DNA of 64,000 nt from Sinonovacula constricta (lineage: Eukaryota > Mollusca > Bivalvia > Cardiida > Solecurtidae): positions 43,729,359 through 43,793,358 of the forward strand of contig CM017558.1 of assembly GCA_007844125.1 (NCBI GenBank). Direction: 5' to 3'. Below the pieces are notes generated by a model. That model made no database searches. It was not told the origin of the DNA and was given only the letters and a program-made list of their open reading frames with translations. The translations under genes were made by a program, and so were the position numbers. This document shows, one piece after another, positions 25,171-39,200 of the stretch. Position 1 is the first letter of the stretch; the number at the start of each line of letters is the position of its first letter.

Positions 25171-28100
25171 GCCTCCAGGGATCTGTATGGAAACAAGGTA
25201 GATGGATGCAGCACCTACCTGAGACACTGACATCATGTTGTTATTGTTTCTGTTGTGTGGTTGATGAACTGGTGTCACATGAAATATAAATACATATAGC
25301 ACAAGGTGGATCTGCTAGATAGTTTATTGTCAATTAAGTGATGCAGGTGTATTTATCTAGGGAGTGATTGCAGAGCTTGTACAGTGGGACACTGGAATTA
25401 TTTAGCTCATGCTGCAAGAAATCAATCAAATTTGATATAGGTAAACTTGCAGTAAAAAAAAGAATTATCTTACTTTAAGGTTAGTATTTTGTTATACACT
25501 TGGCTGTTATACCTTAAATGGCGTGATGCTTGTTCATTAGAATCACATACTAAGAAGTTGTTGAACAAAAATATAACTCTGATATATGAAAGGAAAGTAT
25601 ATTTATAGTACCTGTATGTAAAAAGCTATTTATCTAAATTGCTCATGATATTGACATGTCATAACTAAAAACATGGTTTAGAAAATTGGTATATAGCTAT
25701 TATGTTGTAGAAAGAAGTTCTTTTATTTAATTGGAAGTAAATATACAGTTGGCATTTATTTTCACCTGTAAATATTTTCTCAAATATTACAATTGAATTA
25801 AATTAAAAACTGTAGATGGTTCTTTTCTTACAATGTTTGTTCTATTTTTAGTCAAACAAATTTACATATTAATAAATCATCATGTTTTTAACATATGTTT
25901 GGGATGTTCCAATTGTCTCTAAATTATTTTGTATAGATCCTTTTTCAAATAGTTCTGTAGATAGCTGTAAAAGTGAGTTTTTTTCATAGAATTCAGGTAT
26001 TCTGTGGTATTATGAATTTTAATAGAAATATATTGGATGTAAGTAATAAGAGATTTGAAATCATGTTGTTGTTGTAAGATATGGATAAATTAATGACAAT
26101 TTCGTTATTAAATTGTTGACTTGGAAAATCCACTATTATGTTATTCTTAGATTTTAAAATTATGGAAAATAATTCAACAATCTCGCACTTAATGATACTT
26201 TTATACAGAAAAGTGATATACTTATCAATATTTAGCATGCTGAAATTGTTCTACTTACATTGTAAACAAATTGCAATTTGTACTAAAGCAATGTACAGTT
26301 TTAAGATAATTGTTTTTGGTTGATCAAACCATTATCTAATCTGTAATAGAGAAAATAGTGAAATATTTTTGAACTTTCTAAAGAATGGTCAAATATTCTA
26401 TGGATGTGCCTTTTGATGTTAACTGACCATCCAGAGATAGTGTTGACTGTAATCTAGTGACCACATCAAATAGGAAGCCCCCAGGGTGGTTAAAAAATAA
26501 ACAACGGTTAGATTTGAACAGATAGGAGTTGCTGCAGGTCATAAATTAGCAGAGATGAAACTGAATAGAGGAACACACTTAATTGATTTTTTGGAGATCA
26601 AAGGCCAAGTAGATTCACTATCAATTGAAAGGTTTAAGATTTTATTGCCAATCTCAATTGAGGATCAATTAAGTTCAGTAATTATGATGCAATACTTGAA
26701 AAGAGGTTGGCTGCAGTCTGAATATCAGAGTTATCTAAGATATGTGAGGTAATTGCAATAAGATAGGTGTGAATTGCTATAGGATGGAGGTCATGGGGTT
26801 GAATTAAGATCTGCACTGATAAAAAGATTTGGATTGTAAAAGTGTTTTTTATTTAGATGAAAAGATAAAGAAGTTACATTTGAAAATAGCTTGATGATCT
26901 TAGCATGGGCTTGTACTTCTGTTGATTGTACTGGTAGCAGAAGAGGTGGGTTAGAGGAGAGGGGATTTGTCCAGAGACAGTAACAAGAGGGTTATAAATG
27001 AGGGGCTGTCTGAGTGAGGGGACAGTGTCAGAAAAGTCTGAAACATCTTAACACTACCTGTACACTTCACATGTCGCGTCCCTAATCAAAAAGGGTCTCA
27101 TTTACAGGTGTCATTAATTAGCATTAGTGGGTACTCTACGTAGACTTTGTGGATCTTAGTGTCATCATCACAAGAACGATATTTTCTCGATTTCATCGTC
27201 TTTCAATTCTAGGTTTACTTTTGAACTAGCCTCACTCTAATGGTGCTGAAATAGCATTTGAAATAGTGTTGGTTTCTATAGTAACTGAATTAGTGAAAAG
27301 AGTGAGAAAAAAGTGGAAGAAAGAAAGTGCCAGTTCCTCTGTTTGGAGACATAGGATGTGAGGAGGTAGCTTATCAGAGGTGTTAAATTGATCACACTGA
27401 CTTGTGAGCTCATGAATTATTACCAAGTTGGATGTCACTTGTACCAGTAGTGTAAGTTTTCAACCCTTTATTACCCCATAGTTGCGATAGTTTTAGTAAA
27501 TTGGCATATTTTTTTTTATAATTAAAAGAAGCAATTAAATGAAGCATTGTGTTAGATTGTGTTATTTATAAGGTTATGCACATGTATATAAAAGTTGGAA
27601 TTGGTGTTGTTGCTGAAGTCAATATTTTACTACCTTGTATCACAGTAAAACAAAAACGACTAGAAATTTTATATAATAAGCTTTCTTCACAAAAGATAAC
27701 TACAAATCATTCTTATGTTAAAAAAGGCTTTACATTATAAAAATACTTTCATGACGTTGTTTTTTTAATACAACAATATCATATTATTTTGTTGTTGTTT
27801 CTTACTTAAAAACTGTTGTCTTATGAACTTCAAAATCATATTAACACCCAAAGAAATGTTTAGAACTTAAAATACCATTGTCACCTTTTGACCCTCATAT
27901 CATAATTATATTTCAGTTTCTTTAAATAAATTCGAATCATTAGGACTTGTGTCAGCCTATCTAGTTTTAAAGCTATAATACAAATAAAAACTTATGAAAA
28001 CAACTTTAAAAAGTTATTTGCTTAGACTTACCAAGATTTCAACGTTAAGATCATCTATTAACAGTCTATTAACAGTCACATGGATGTTGTCTATAGTTGA

Positions 28101-28897
28101 GGGTCATGATTCACCATAGGGCTAAGTTTAAAATAAATTCACTTCAGGACTGATGTCAAACTATCAAATCTTAAAGGTATCACGCCACACAGTGAACCTA
28201 AAAACTTCATCGCCTTTCTCCTTGGTAACCTTATAATGAGAAAACAAGCATGTTTATTTTGTGAGTGTTGGGTGATATATTAGTGTAACACAGATTAAGG
28301 AGACTACCTGGTGTCCAACAGGTAAACATACAACTGATAAGCCATGACAGGCAGGGGAGACAACCTTACAGATTAATGGATCTACAGCACGCTGGTAGAT
28401 AATCATTTGGTGTGGTTTTAAAGTAGTGATGTGCTTAAATTAATACATACTTTAAATTATCACTTTGGAGTATGGTGACTCATCTGCATTGTAAAAAGTT
28501 ATGTCAGCAACATGCTGTATAGTCTTTTTCTTGTGCAAGTGATATATTTACTAAATATATATAAATATAAAAAAAATGTGCTGAAAATACAGATGATATT
28601 TTCTCTGTTTTCATTTGCTGCTACATGAATGCTCAGCATCCATTAAACATGTTATCTGTTACTTATTACTAATCCAGTTTCATCGGTTCATAAAATATGG
28701 TATATGTGACTATCTATTTTGGTAATTTAGGAGTATTCAAGTAAAAAAAGATACTGTCATTTATTGTTGCTGTTAATGAAAATAAAATAAACAATTCAGC
28801 TTAATTTCAGGTTTATTTGTGTATTAATAAGATCAAACATTGTCTTGGGACAAACTATAGGCCTGCTATTCATGTACTGATAAGGCCTAGACACAAA
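25171..28897. other. No gene seen
   Basis: AT-rich sequence with short frames only, the longest about 81 aa on the minus strand at 25993-26238, of low complexity. A less AT-rich patch lies near 26940-27190. No repeats beyond simple runs, and no RNA gene. Confidence 0.45.
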
Positions 28898-28952
28898 GTG
28901 AAGATCCAGATGAGCCAGCTCTCACTGAGAATTGTCTAATCAAGATCTACAC
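28898..28952. repeat. 55-bp palindromic hairpin element
   Basis: Same length and layout as the copy at 16671. The left arm is GTGAAGATCCAGATGAGC followed by CAGCT; the right arm ends TCTAATCAAGATCTACAC. Sixteen of 23 arm positions pair. The left arm here matches the right arm of the 16671 and 41459 copies in reverse complement better than its own partner does. Confidence 0.7.
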
Positions 28953-31826
28953 ATCCTGCTGTCACAAGAAATATATCCATGCACCCTTGCATGTGGTATA
29001 GGAAGATAACTAGGAGTTAGTTACAAGGGGTTATGTATCATATTATACATAATGTAGTAAAGGTCCATAAGCAACAGTTTGATATGATAAGTAGCATCAA
29101 TATTCACAGCCAGGTCTAGGGTACCGTACATACTGAGATGTATGGCTGGTTCCCTAACTCTGTTTACTTTGAAGCTTAAGTTTATAATAATGTAACAAGT
29201 GGCCAGATTACGGAGATACATGTGAGACATTACAGGCCGGGCAAACACGCCACTTGATGCAGCGTGACAAGATTTGCACCTGTACCTGACTTGTCACATA
29301 CCTGGCTCAGGTGTTATCTAGCACTCTCTAGTTAGCAACTGATAATTGTTATATCACTGCTTATTGTAATTATAGGAAATTAGGGATTATTGCAGTAAGT
29401 GGAAAGTGATATTCTGTTGTAATTATACAATATAAAATGTATTTTTTTGTGTTGTATCAACATAATCATGGTCTTGACAGCTAATTGATGGTCGCGGATA
29501 ATATCAGAGAACTATCAGTTGGAAGACCTCCCCACTGAAAGGTCTCTGCAACCAGGTCTATTGCAATTATCTTAAGGGGGTTGTCATAACATTTGTACCA
29601 AAATTAGATAAACCATGGCATGACTGTTATGCCATTACAACAGGTTTCTTTTATTTTTCACATTTTATAAAACATTTTTTATCAACTTTTATTCAGTTTT
29701 ATTTTAATAATAATAATATCAAATGCCTCAACTATTGAAAATCCTCAAACATGCTGGTTGACAGAAGGTTGTAATGGGTGGAAATAAACATTTTTTAAGG
29801 AAGCAAGAATTCCTAGGGAAAACACACATTGGGTAAATTTATAATTTGATACCTGAGGGTGGCCGATACAAAAAGATACAAATCTGATGTGATTGGCACA
29901 AAACATCATTGTAAATGAACAACAACATTGGTTTCTCAACTTTGCACCATGAGCCCAATGTTTTACCCAAGGGCTCACAGGATAACCTTGTTGAGGTTTG
30001 GATCTAGAGAGTATTTCTGTCACCTAGGTAACACTGTTGCTAGGAAATGCTTCACTGGCAACCTGGGGTACACAATCTCCCTGGATACAGAAAAACTAAA
30101 CTATCCCTTGATTTTCCCCTAACAGCCACACCAGGGCCTGAGATAGTAAAACTCCAGGCTGGGGCAAATTTTAAAAATCAGATTGGTTGTATTGCAAAAT
30201 ATTTGAAAGATGATAAAAGTAAGATTTTTGAGAAAAGTTTCAAATGCTCAGAGTTGTACCTGGGATCATATAATCATAAAAGGGGGTCAATATGGTATAA
30301 ATACACATTTAAAGTGCTGTCCTCCTTATTTTGTCTGATTTGGATTGATTCTTATCCATTGGTTGACAGTGTTGCAATTTTCAGGTGAAAACTTTATTTC
30401 CAGAAGAACCCTCCTGTAACACCATGAAACAGAATTCAATCCTTTATTTTTTAAGTTATTTGACCAACAAGCCATATAAAAGGTTGTAAGTTTGGAGTTA
30501 ACCACAGCTAGAGAATATTTTGTCAATCCTATTTTCTATATATATTGGTTGCAAGTACATATTGTCAGTGTGTGCATGTATTAATTTCTGCCTACAAAGA
30601 TACATAATATTAAAAACAATTTACCACTATTGCTGACATTAACATCTGTTATCTATGTTGATTTGTTTTTTACCATGTAATTATACCATTTAATTTTAGT
30701 TGCAAACTATATTTACATCTTAATCAATAAAAAATGACACATACACATTGTTTAAAACTCACCTGAAATTAAAAACAGTTGATCCTGAAGCAAGGTTTAT
30801 TTGCATTTTATCCTATTTAAATTACAATTAGCATAATGCAGTAACACCCAATTAAGGCTATTGATTCGAAATGCAAATGAAGCCCTGTACCATGTAGGGT
30901 TGGTAGTAAAACCCTATCTGTAGGACCAAATGCATCCAAACATATGGAACTGAAGACTTAACCTGCTAAGGACTAATTACTAAGGCCAAGGCAAACAAAT
31001 ATCTAGATCAGCAAACAGGGAGCTGTCTGTTCATAACCTGCACTATTTGATGCTGAATCTCCAGCGATAGGGCTTATTATGTTATTCCAGCCACCTCCCC
31101 CACTCCAGCACAGTTTACGGTACTTACAAGTTTTGCATTTGAGATATTTCTTATTGTTTTCTGTCTGCGTTTAGAACTGTTTGTATCAATTTTGCATTTT
31201 AATTATAATATGTTATTAAAAAATGACCTTCAAGCTTAAGCTGTAGTGTACATAATGAAGCAGTTTCATGGTCACAATGGCTTACATTATACATTTATGC
31301 AATATAATATGCAGAATTTGCTAACGTATGTGAACATTTATGCTTTTTAATGTGCATGGTTAGTATCATAAATAAAATATACTTGTATATGTTTTAATTT
31401 ACAATATCATACCTGAAATAATGCTGTTTTAGAGAAAATTACCACAATGTTATGTACAGTGAAATAATTTTAGGGCATTCTAAGCATTTCTTCTAAGCAG
31501 AAAAGCAATTAAACATGAAGAATATGTAAAGTGCAAAATAATAACAAATTTATTATCAAATGGGTTTGTCAGATAATCTGTGTTTAGTTTGAACTTGTAT
31601 TTACTTTAGTATTGATAGTTTGTGGGGAGAAGAACATGACTGTATGTTAATGTCCCACTGTGTATTTATCAGCAATGTTTTTCATGGCTTCAGGTTAATT
31701 ACACGGATATTTGGAAATGAAAGTAGGTCTCACGGCATGTCACCTGATAGTGTAGGGATACAGTTGAGCCTAAATGCATGCTGAATTTCAATTTCTCATA
31801 CACTACTTTCTCCTGTGCTTTTTCAG
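28953..31826. other. No gene seen
   Basis: AT-rich sequence. The plus-strand frame at 30047-30388 (113 aa) has no recognisable domain, and no acceptor or donor frames it convincingly. ATTTGCAT and ATGCAAAT octamer motifs appear near 30800-30880. Confidence 0.45.
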
Positions 31827-31888
31827 TGGCCAGTTTTCGAAAGGTTCTTATACTGGAGTGGATGAAGATATACTGTCAACAATTTAAG
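31827..31888 (+). other. Candidate 62-bp internal exon
   Basis: A strong acceptor (TTTCTCCTGTGCTTTTTCAG) ends at 31826, and a good donor (TTTAAG|GTATGG) starts at 31889. One of the three frames is open throughout (contains KVLILEWMKIYCQQFK). It may be a 5' UTR exon of the protocadherin gene 16 kb downstream, part of a long non-coding RNA, or chance. No upstream partner can be identified. Confidence 0.3.
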
Positions 31889-34800
31889 GTATGGAATCTT
31901 TTTTTGCCCTTAACAACCTTAAATAGATAAAATATTAAAAAAGATTCTAAAGCTTTTTTAATTTTCTTTGATACTGTTTAGGTGCAATAATAATTATTCT
32001 CTGAGAATTCTGTCATATTAAATATAATAAGTAACCTCAATCATTTCAAATTTAGTTTAATTTTCTGGACAAAATTTAAAGTTACCAAACTTCCACTAAA
32101 TTCAAAATGAAACCTAAACACTGTCCTGTAATATGAGGTTCTTCTTTTCTTTCTTCACCGATATCTTGCAGTTCATAAAAACTAATGCATCTTCCTTAAT
32201 GACTTGTTTACATCTGAATACATTTTCTTTGTCCGTGTTTTCTGTGGTAGATTTAGGAATGAAAAGAGAAGCTCATATCTGGTTTTGTGAAACAAAATAC
32301 AGCTTTAATGACATGCTGTCATTTGTCACATGTTGTCAATTTATTTTGTATGAGAAGCTGTCTGGTTTTAAAATGGAAACCTTTCTGTGAATATTTAAAT
32401 GATGTGCTCATACAGCCATATTTGCATAAACCTTTAATGGGGATTTCCACCAATTTCAGCACATATTGAACTCTAAAGAAGATTTCAAGGTTATTAATCA
32501 TGTGAATTATCATTTATTTCTTTACAGGATGTATAAAAATGTTTTTCTTTTTCACTGATCTCTAGTCTACTATTTTTAAAGTAAATTACTTTCTTCAATA
32601 GGCAATTTGTACCTTTTTCTGTTTATTTTTGTTTTTTTTTAATATTGAACAGCATCCAGGTGTACATAGCTTTCTAGAAAGTAAGAGTGTTTTTTTTACT
32701 AACTAGCTAAATTATCACGAACTATTTTTATTCATAAGCAATACACAATCTCAGATATTTGCCAGCACACTCCCCAGAAAGGTAGCTAGACATGTTATTA
32801 GATTCTCAGCAGCAGATGGAGCCTGATCAGTCATTTTACATCAGTCGATCTGGATCTACGATACTTGTCAAAGACATTTAACATCAGTAGATCTGGATCT
32901 ACACTACTTGTCAAAGCTCAATTCATTTGTGCTGTGCAGGTTGTGGGCTGACTTCATGTTTTGGAAATTTACAAAAAAAGATACTATGAACAACATTTCT
33001 CTTGACAAGTATTACATTTTATTTATTTCACAAAAATCCGATATTATATTCTCCAATACTGTTGGTGGGATGCTAAACCTAATAAACAGACATCATAATT
33101 CATTATTTATTCTCAAGCCAAACATTTAGCATACAAATACATCATAGCTTGTTAAACATTTCTTCAGACAGACAAGACAACATTATCACCATATATGGCA
33201 CTGTATTTGGCTGACAAGGTAAACGTTCAATTAGTTCTGTCCAACAGTAGTGTAGTATATCTCTCTATATCCTGGTACAGTCCTGATTGTGATCAGGTCA
33301 AGTTGGATGTATGTCACTTCAGCTTGCATAAACTACTCTCAGTTATATGGCTGGTTACAGATAGACCATGTCTGGTTAATATATATACAAAAATTTTCCC
33401 TGGGTAACCAACTTACCATTTTACTCCTAAGGTTAAGAACTGATAAGCCTTGGGTCAGGATAACATGCTCAGGTAGGATGGTGAGTCATCTATTTGAAGC
33501 AGTTTATATAATGAAGGCAGCACTATATTTGTTTATGTGACAATTTTAATTGAGTTGAGTGTTCTTCTAAGGGGTATAAACTGAAAAAACAACATTATAG
33601 CCACACATACTAAGAAAAGCAATTATAACAAAATATTTTTTCAGTGTAATCTCAACTAGCAATCTTATTTGCATAGAGAAAATACAAAAAAGGCACAAAG
33701 CGACATACAGTATATGATAGCAATAATTCTAAGTCCCCTAATAAAGCAGTTATACTATTTAAAAAAAAAATTAACATAAAATAAGTTACACTGTTTTGTC
33801 CATTTTTTATATTTATTGCACTGCACTAGTTGTGTATAATGTATTCGGAGATTTTCATAACTTTATTTTTTTAACAAAAGCTATATGCGTGCAAATGTGG
33901 ATTATATCCTAACTGAGTATAAACATATTTTCTCAGCTTTGTAAGTACTATTTTCTGTCCGAGTACAAAAAGGGTCTCACTGTTATTTGTGTATAAAAGT
34001 TTTTTCAACCTATTTATTTTAACATATGCTAGAATAAAGCAGCCTCATCCATTAGTATATACACCAGGTATTATTTCAGAATCAATACATTGTGTGGTCT
34101 TGTTAACAATACCAAATGTTTTTCAAATGTTAAGTTTTATTGTTGATAATTTTATCTAATTTTTGTCAAATAAAGGATGGTAAAAGAGGTAAAAACAATT
34201 TCCCAATTCAAGGTTGTGACTGGTGTCTGTATTGCCAATAGATAACTGTATATTAGCATGTCAGGGGTCAGCTGACACCTGGTTATATGTCACTTGTGTT
34301 TAGTTGATGTGTCAATATTCCTACCTATAAATCTATTTAATGTTACCTTCTAGCAGCCTGCTCCATGTAGAACTGTCATATTTATGGCCCCTTGCTGTCT
34401 TGGGACCTTTTTGGTCCCCTTGTTCAATGATTCTCCACCCTTCATGATGTCATCACTAATGGGGATGTCATGACAGGGGCCACCTTTCCCCCAGCTACTA
34501 ATGGTTCTATGCAGATACAAATGTATCAACCTATAGTATTGTTAGCACTCTTGATATAACAGTAGCATCTTTTGTTTAAATATATTTCTTAATTTTGATT
34601 TTAATCTATGTTAAAATTTATGGCATACCTTGTAAAAATGTATGCAATTTTTTTTTAAAATGTAAGGCATTTTCATTTAATAATTGTTTTTGTGTTATAT
34701 TCTCCATTAATTATAGTATTAATTGTTTGGGGTTTTTTTTAATTATTCTGTTATTGTTGCCTTCATTAAATTGATTCAAATCTCTTTGATAATAAGGGAA

Positions 34801-36188
34801 AAGTTTTTATATTGTTTAGTTTAACAGTGTCACGTCTTGAGACTAATATATAACAATTATTTTTATATAACTTTGCATGCCAGGTAGATGTCATTTTTGT
34901 ATAAACACACATTTTAAAATATCATAATTGATTCAAAAATATATAAAAGATATTACAAAAATTAAACTGTTTTCAAAAATACTTCTAAATATTGATTCCA
35001 TATATTTTTAAAATACATCACGTAAATAACATGAAGTACCTATTCCATTTCTTCAAATCGTTTTTAGAACTTCACATTTAACATCTTGATAAAAATCAAG
35101 TTGACACTGGACAACATTTAACATCCTAACATCTGCTTGAGGATATGATCTTTCCCACTTGATTCTCAACTTTTAATCAGATAAAAATCTCCACTTTAAT
35201 TGGATATCATTAGTGCCCACAGCATGCTTTTAAGAGGGGTCAAATGTTGCAGGTTTAGACCCTTGACCATCATTTGTTAACAACCCAGCATAGTAATTTC
35301 GTTAAATCTGCATGCAAAAGTAACTCAAAATAAACCTAGTGACCAGGCAGCACATCAGTGCCAGCTGTAATAGCAAAATATTCCTCTTTAATATGTTCAT
35401 TCCATGGGTAGCTGGTTGATCTGAATCTACACTTTGTGCATTTCCTTGGTCAATTTATGCTTGGCAGTTTCAGACCCTTAGTTTCGCACCCCTCAGGCCA
35501 AAGAACCAGGTTCAGTATGACCCGTAATCATGTGACTTGAAGGTTTAATGGTCACTGAGTCCTGGGTCCCCTACAGCCCCTATGGTTTCCCTGCAGTTGC
35601 CCAATAGTTCAAAGGTGTGAAGCCCCATGACATTGATGGGCGCAGCCCCTGATTTATAGCCCCATATTTGGCCTTTGCTACAAGGATCCCCACAATGCAA
35701 CATAGCTGCTGGCTGCTAACTAATGGAGACGTTAATCATAGGACCATGACAGTTCCCTGTGTGACAACTAGTTATAGTTTCAAACTTTGATTGGACACCT
35801 AGTGCACACATTATAATGATGTAAAGATGCAAATATATGTCATAGCTGAATCTGTTTCGCATCACACTCATTCTCACAATAGCTTCCATCATGAAAGCAT
35901 CTTCATCTGAGTATTTTTCAATATACCTGTGTGTGTACTTGATGTGTTAAGTCACATTATCAAAGATATTATTATAGCCACTTGAAATTACAAGATTTTG
36001 GGAATGAGATGTTCAATCTAGCATATTTCATGATTTATGGGAAACGAGTGCATTTGGAGACCATTAGCAGAAACTGCCTTTAATGTGTGATAGATATATT
36101 AAAAGTTGAAACAAACTGACTGCTATAATTGGACAATTGGAATAATTTATGTGACATTTGTTTTCTCTCTGGATTTACTTGTGAATAG
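31889..36188. other. No gene seen; half-copies of the palindromic family
   Basis: AT-rich sequence. At 32838-32915 a segment ending ATCTGGATCTAC followed by TACTTGTCAAAG is tandemly duplicated at about 43-bp spacing; both units carry the right-arm core of the 55-bp palindrome. A further right arm (GCTGGTTGATCTGAATCTAC) ends at 35432. Less AT-rich islands lie at 34360-34500 and 35450-35760. A possible 41-bp micro-exon near 33432-33472 is too weak to call. Confidence 0.45.
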
Positions 36189-36247
36189 AATGGACATCAA
36201 AGGATAGACAACAAATAAGTTTGCTGCAGATCTCACTTTACAGAACA
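36189..36247 (+). other. Candidate 59-bp internal exon
   Basis: A pyrimidine-rich stretch with an acceptor (TTTACTTGTGAATAG) precedes it, and a near-perfect donor (ACA|GTAAGTAT) follows. The only ATG opens a six-codon-scale frame that closes at once, so if real it is untranslated, such as a 5' UTR exon of the downstream protocadherin gene. Confidence 0.25.
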
Positions 36248-39200
36248 GTAAGTATCAGCAAAAAGTATTTTAATATTTTTAGTTGACATATAAAAATGAC
36301 TAAAAAAATAAAAATATCATTTGTTTCTTAAAGTACTGTATGCAAGATAACAGCATACTTGGTATATCATTGTCAGGCACTTTACAACCTACCATCTAGT
36401 TTGTAAAAGCTTGCTAATATGGAAGCCAACAGGTTCCTTTGTAGTTATTATAGTTATTATAGTGACAGAAAATGGTCCCATTTGAGAATATTTATTGACT
36501 GAGAAAATTACAGCATTGGTGACAATTTGGTTGTATTTATTGGGGGATCTGCACTATGATTATCTTGGTCTATTAGCACTTTATATTGGAAGTGATAGCA
36601 AGATATACAACTTCAAAGGGGATTCTGTCACATGACCATTCATACCTGAAGTAGTCAGGTGTAATATTGAACAACATCATTGTCATATTGCCTATGGTTG
36701 GACACATCTATATAGGGTGATAAATTGCAATAAAAACTCGAAGATAGTAAAATGTGGTATTGGGTCAATGTAAATGTATTAGGTTGCTGGAACGTTTGTG
36801 GTCCATTTATAGAAGGCAGATTTGTTGCAAATCTTTGCTTCTTTGGCTTAAGAAATTGTACAGTTTCAACACTAAAGCCAAATTTAATTGTTTTTGTAAC
36901 TTTCTTTTTTAAGAAGTTTTTTTCTGTAAATGAAAAGTGTGAGGTTGCAGTTAAGGCAATATCATGAAACTTAATATGTCCATTATAAACATCTAAGAGG
37001 TTTGGCAACTAATTAATTTTGCTAACATTAAATAGTAAAAATATTGCTCATCTATTGCAAAATAATCCTTTCTGAAATATTATAGCAATGTGTTATATTT
37101 TTTATTATCTAATTATAAGGTTATTTTTAAGTATACTTTTTTTTCCTGTCATAATTATTTACAACTTAAACAATGATAGAGAAAAGTATAGGAAAATGTC
37201 TTTAAATGTTCATAGCAAAGCACCATTTTTTTTTACATAATTGAATTTGAAATAATTATTAATTAGCAGCTAATGAAACATGACATTATATGGTAGGTAT
37301 TTTTGTTCCTGAGGTGTTGAATATCTGGGGGTCATCCATCCAGAGTTGTCAAGGCATCTTGTGAATTGAGTCACCAAGCTAAGTACCTCAGACCCAGGCT
37401 CTGACCTTTGACCCATGGGCTGCCATCCATCCTGATGGGAGCACCGTTGTGATCCTGTCATAATTATAGCACCTTAATAAGGAACACCTAGCCAGGCATT
37501 GCCTCTCACCTTCTATCTACCTTGATAAACATATACCAAGTACCTGCTGTGTTATTTAGTATATAATGAGATGAAATAAGGCCTGATTGCAACATTTGGG
37601 ACAGGAAGTAACTGCCTTGTGTTTGGTTCCCTGCTGTTATCATGTGACATCTTGCATGGCTCCCCTTTTGTAATGGGGTTGATTTGGGTCTAACTGACTT
37701 ACCTGTTGGTTTGATAAACACCATTGTTCTCTTGTATTTGTGTCACTAGGTGGTTATATTGGGTGTAAAACATCTCCTGATAATTATTCTTCCAATATCA
37801 ATTAGTATATAATCTTATACAGCAGCTTGTTTCTATATTGAGAAGAAACAAAATGTACCAAAGATGAACTGATAAAAATAAGTAATTATATTTTTAATGT
37901 TCCTTTAATCCATGCAATAATGTTGTCAATGATTGGGTGAAGCATTGTTAGTATCAGTTTGCTGCCATTGTCCTGCTGACTATATAGGGACAGAAGACAG
38001 CAACAAGTCATCACTTGGCAATGGTGTTTCTACCTTGACTCATCTTATTGACTAAGTTATATGTTGTTTTTACCTGGGCAGACAATTTAAAGCCAATGTG
38101 AAACACAGTTATGACAAGCTGAATTGATTAAGTGTGGAGTTGTAATTTGGTCTTCAATCAGTTTTTAGGTATGTCTGATAGACAACTTTAGTGTTAGTAA
38201 TTGGATAGTTAGTTAAGTTCTGATTGTAGAAATCTTTTCTCTGAAGTAGGAATGCTGTTTAACTAATATAAAGGTTGTAGTGTCCAAGGGCACTTTCCAT
38301 TTCATTTCATAGTGACTGAGTAAGATAAACATAAGGTGTTTCTAAAATCTTTGTTTTTCCATCTGTCAATTGTTGCCATTCACCAGTGTTCCAAAAGCAT
38401 CTGTACATGTGTCAAGTCCTTGTGTGACAAAACCTGATTGTATCAGAGACTGTTCTCCTGTGTGTCTGTCTAGATATACTGCCATTAACAGTTTCTGTTT
38501 GAATGTCACCACAGTGAATGTGGCAGTTACCTGTCTGAAGCATCAGGGGCCATAACTGTTGACAGTCCATTGTACATCCACTGATTGACTCATCTCAGGT
38601 GTGAACAGCACAGATTCTGATGCAGCAAAGCTGTGGATGTGGCTGATGGTTGTGATAGGGGTGGTCAATGGGGGCTTGCTGCATCACTTGTTGACACTGG
38701 GATATAATATTACAGTAGAGCACATATTTAGGCATATAACTGTTGGATGCAAGATAGTGAATAGTGAATTGGCTTGTTTTATAGGATAAAGAGTTGACTG
38801 CTGCTTGTAAATTGTTAATTTGTAAGAGGAAAGACAATTTTGACTGGAGTTACAACTGTGACTAATTCAAACGAGGAATTTACACTCAGGTATGCATTTT
38901 GTATAAAAGTTTTATTTGTACAGTTAATGACCATATTTAAATTTATTTTGACTAAAAATTATAATTTTGAAGTTGTTTATTTAAAATAATAGTGTTTGGC
39001 ATACATGTATAGTTAAGCCAAATATGATAAGTACTTTATTGACTAACTGATCATGAAATTACTTTTCTGAACTTTGCTGCAATAAATTGCTTGCAGCGTT
39101 AACATAAATAGCAAATTAATTGCTATCACAAATGAATCCAGCAGCATTGTGGTGTGTGAAGTGCAATTAAACTGAATTACAATATAGTGAATAAGAACTG

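Noticed and set aside
24564..25230. His/Thr/Ile-rich frames of 143 and 156 aa
   Set aside because: Triplet-repeat artefact; two overlapping frames are open together and no domain is visible.
33432..33472. 41-bp micro-exon between ACTCCTAAG and CTCAG|GTAGGA
   Set aside because: The acceptor is weak and the segment has no open-frame or promoter support.
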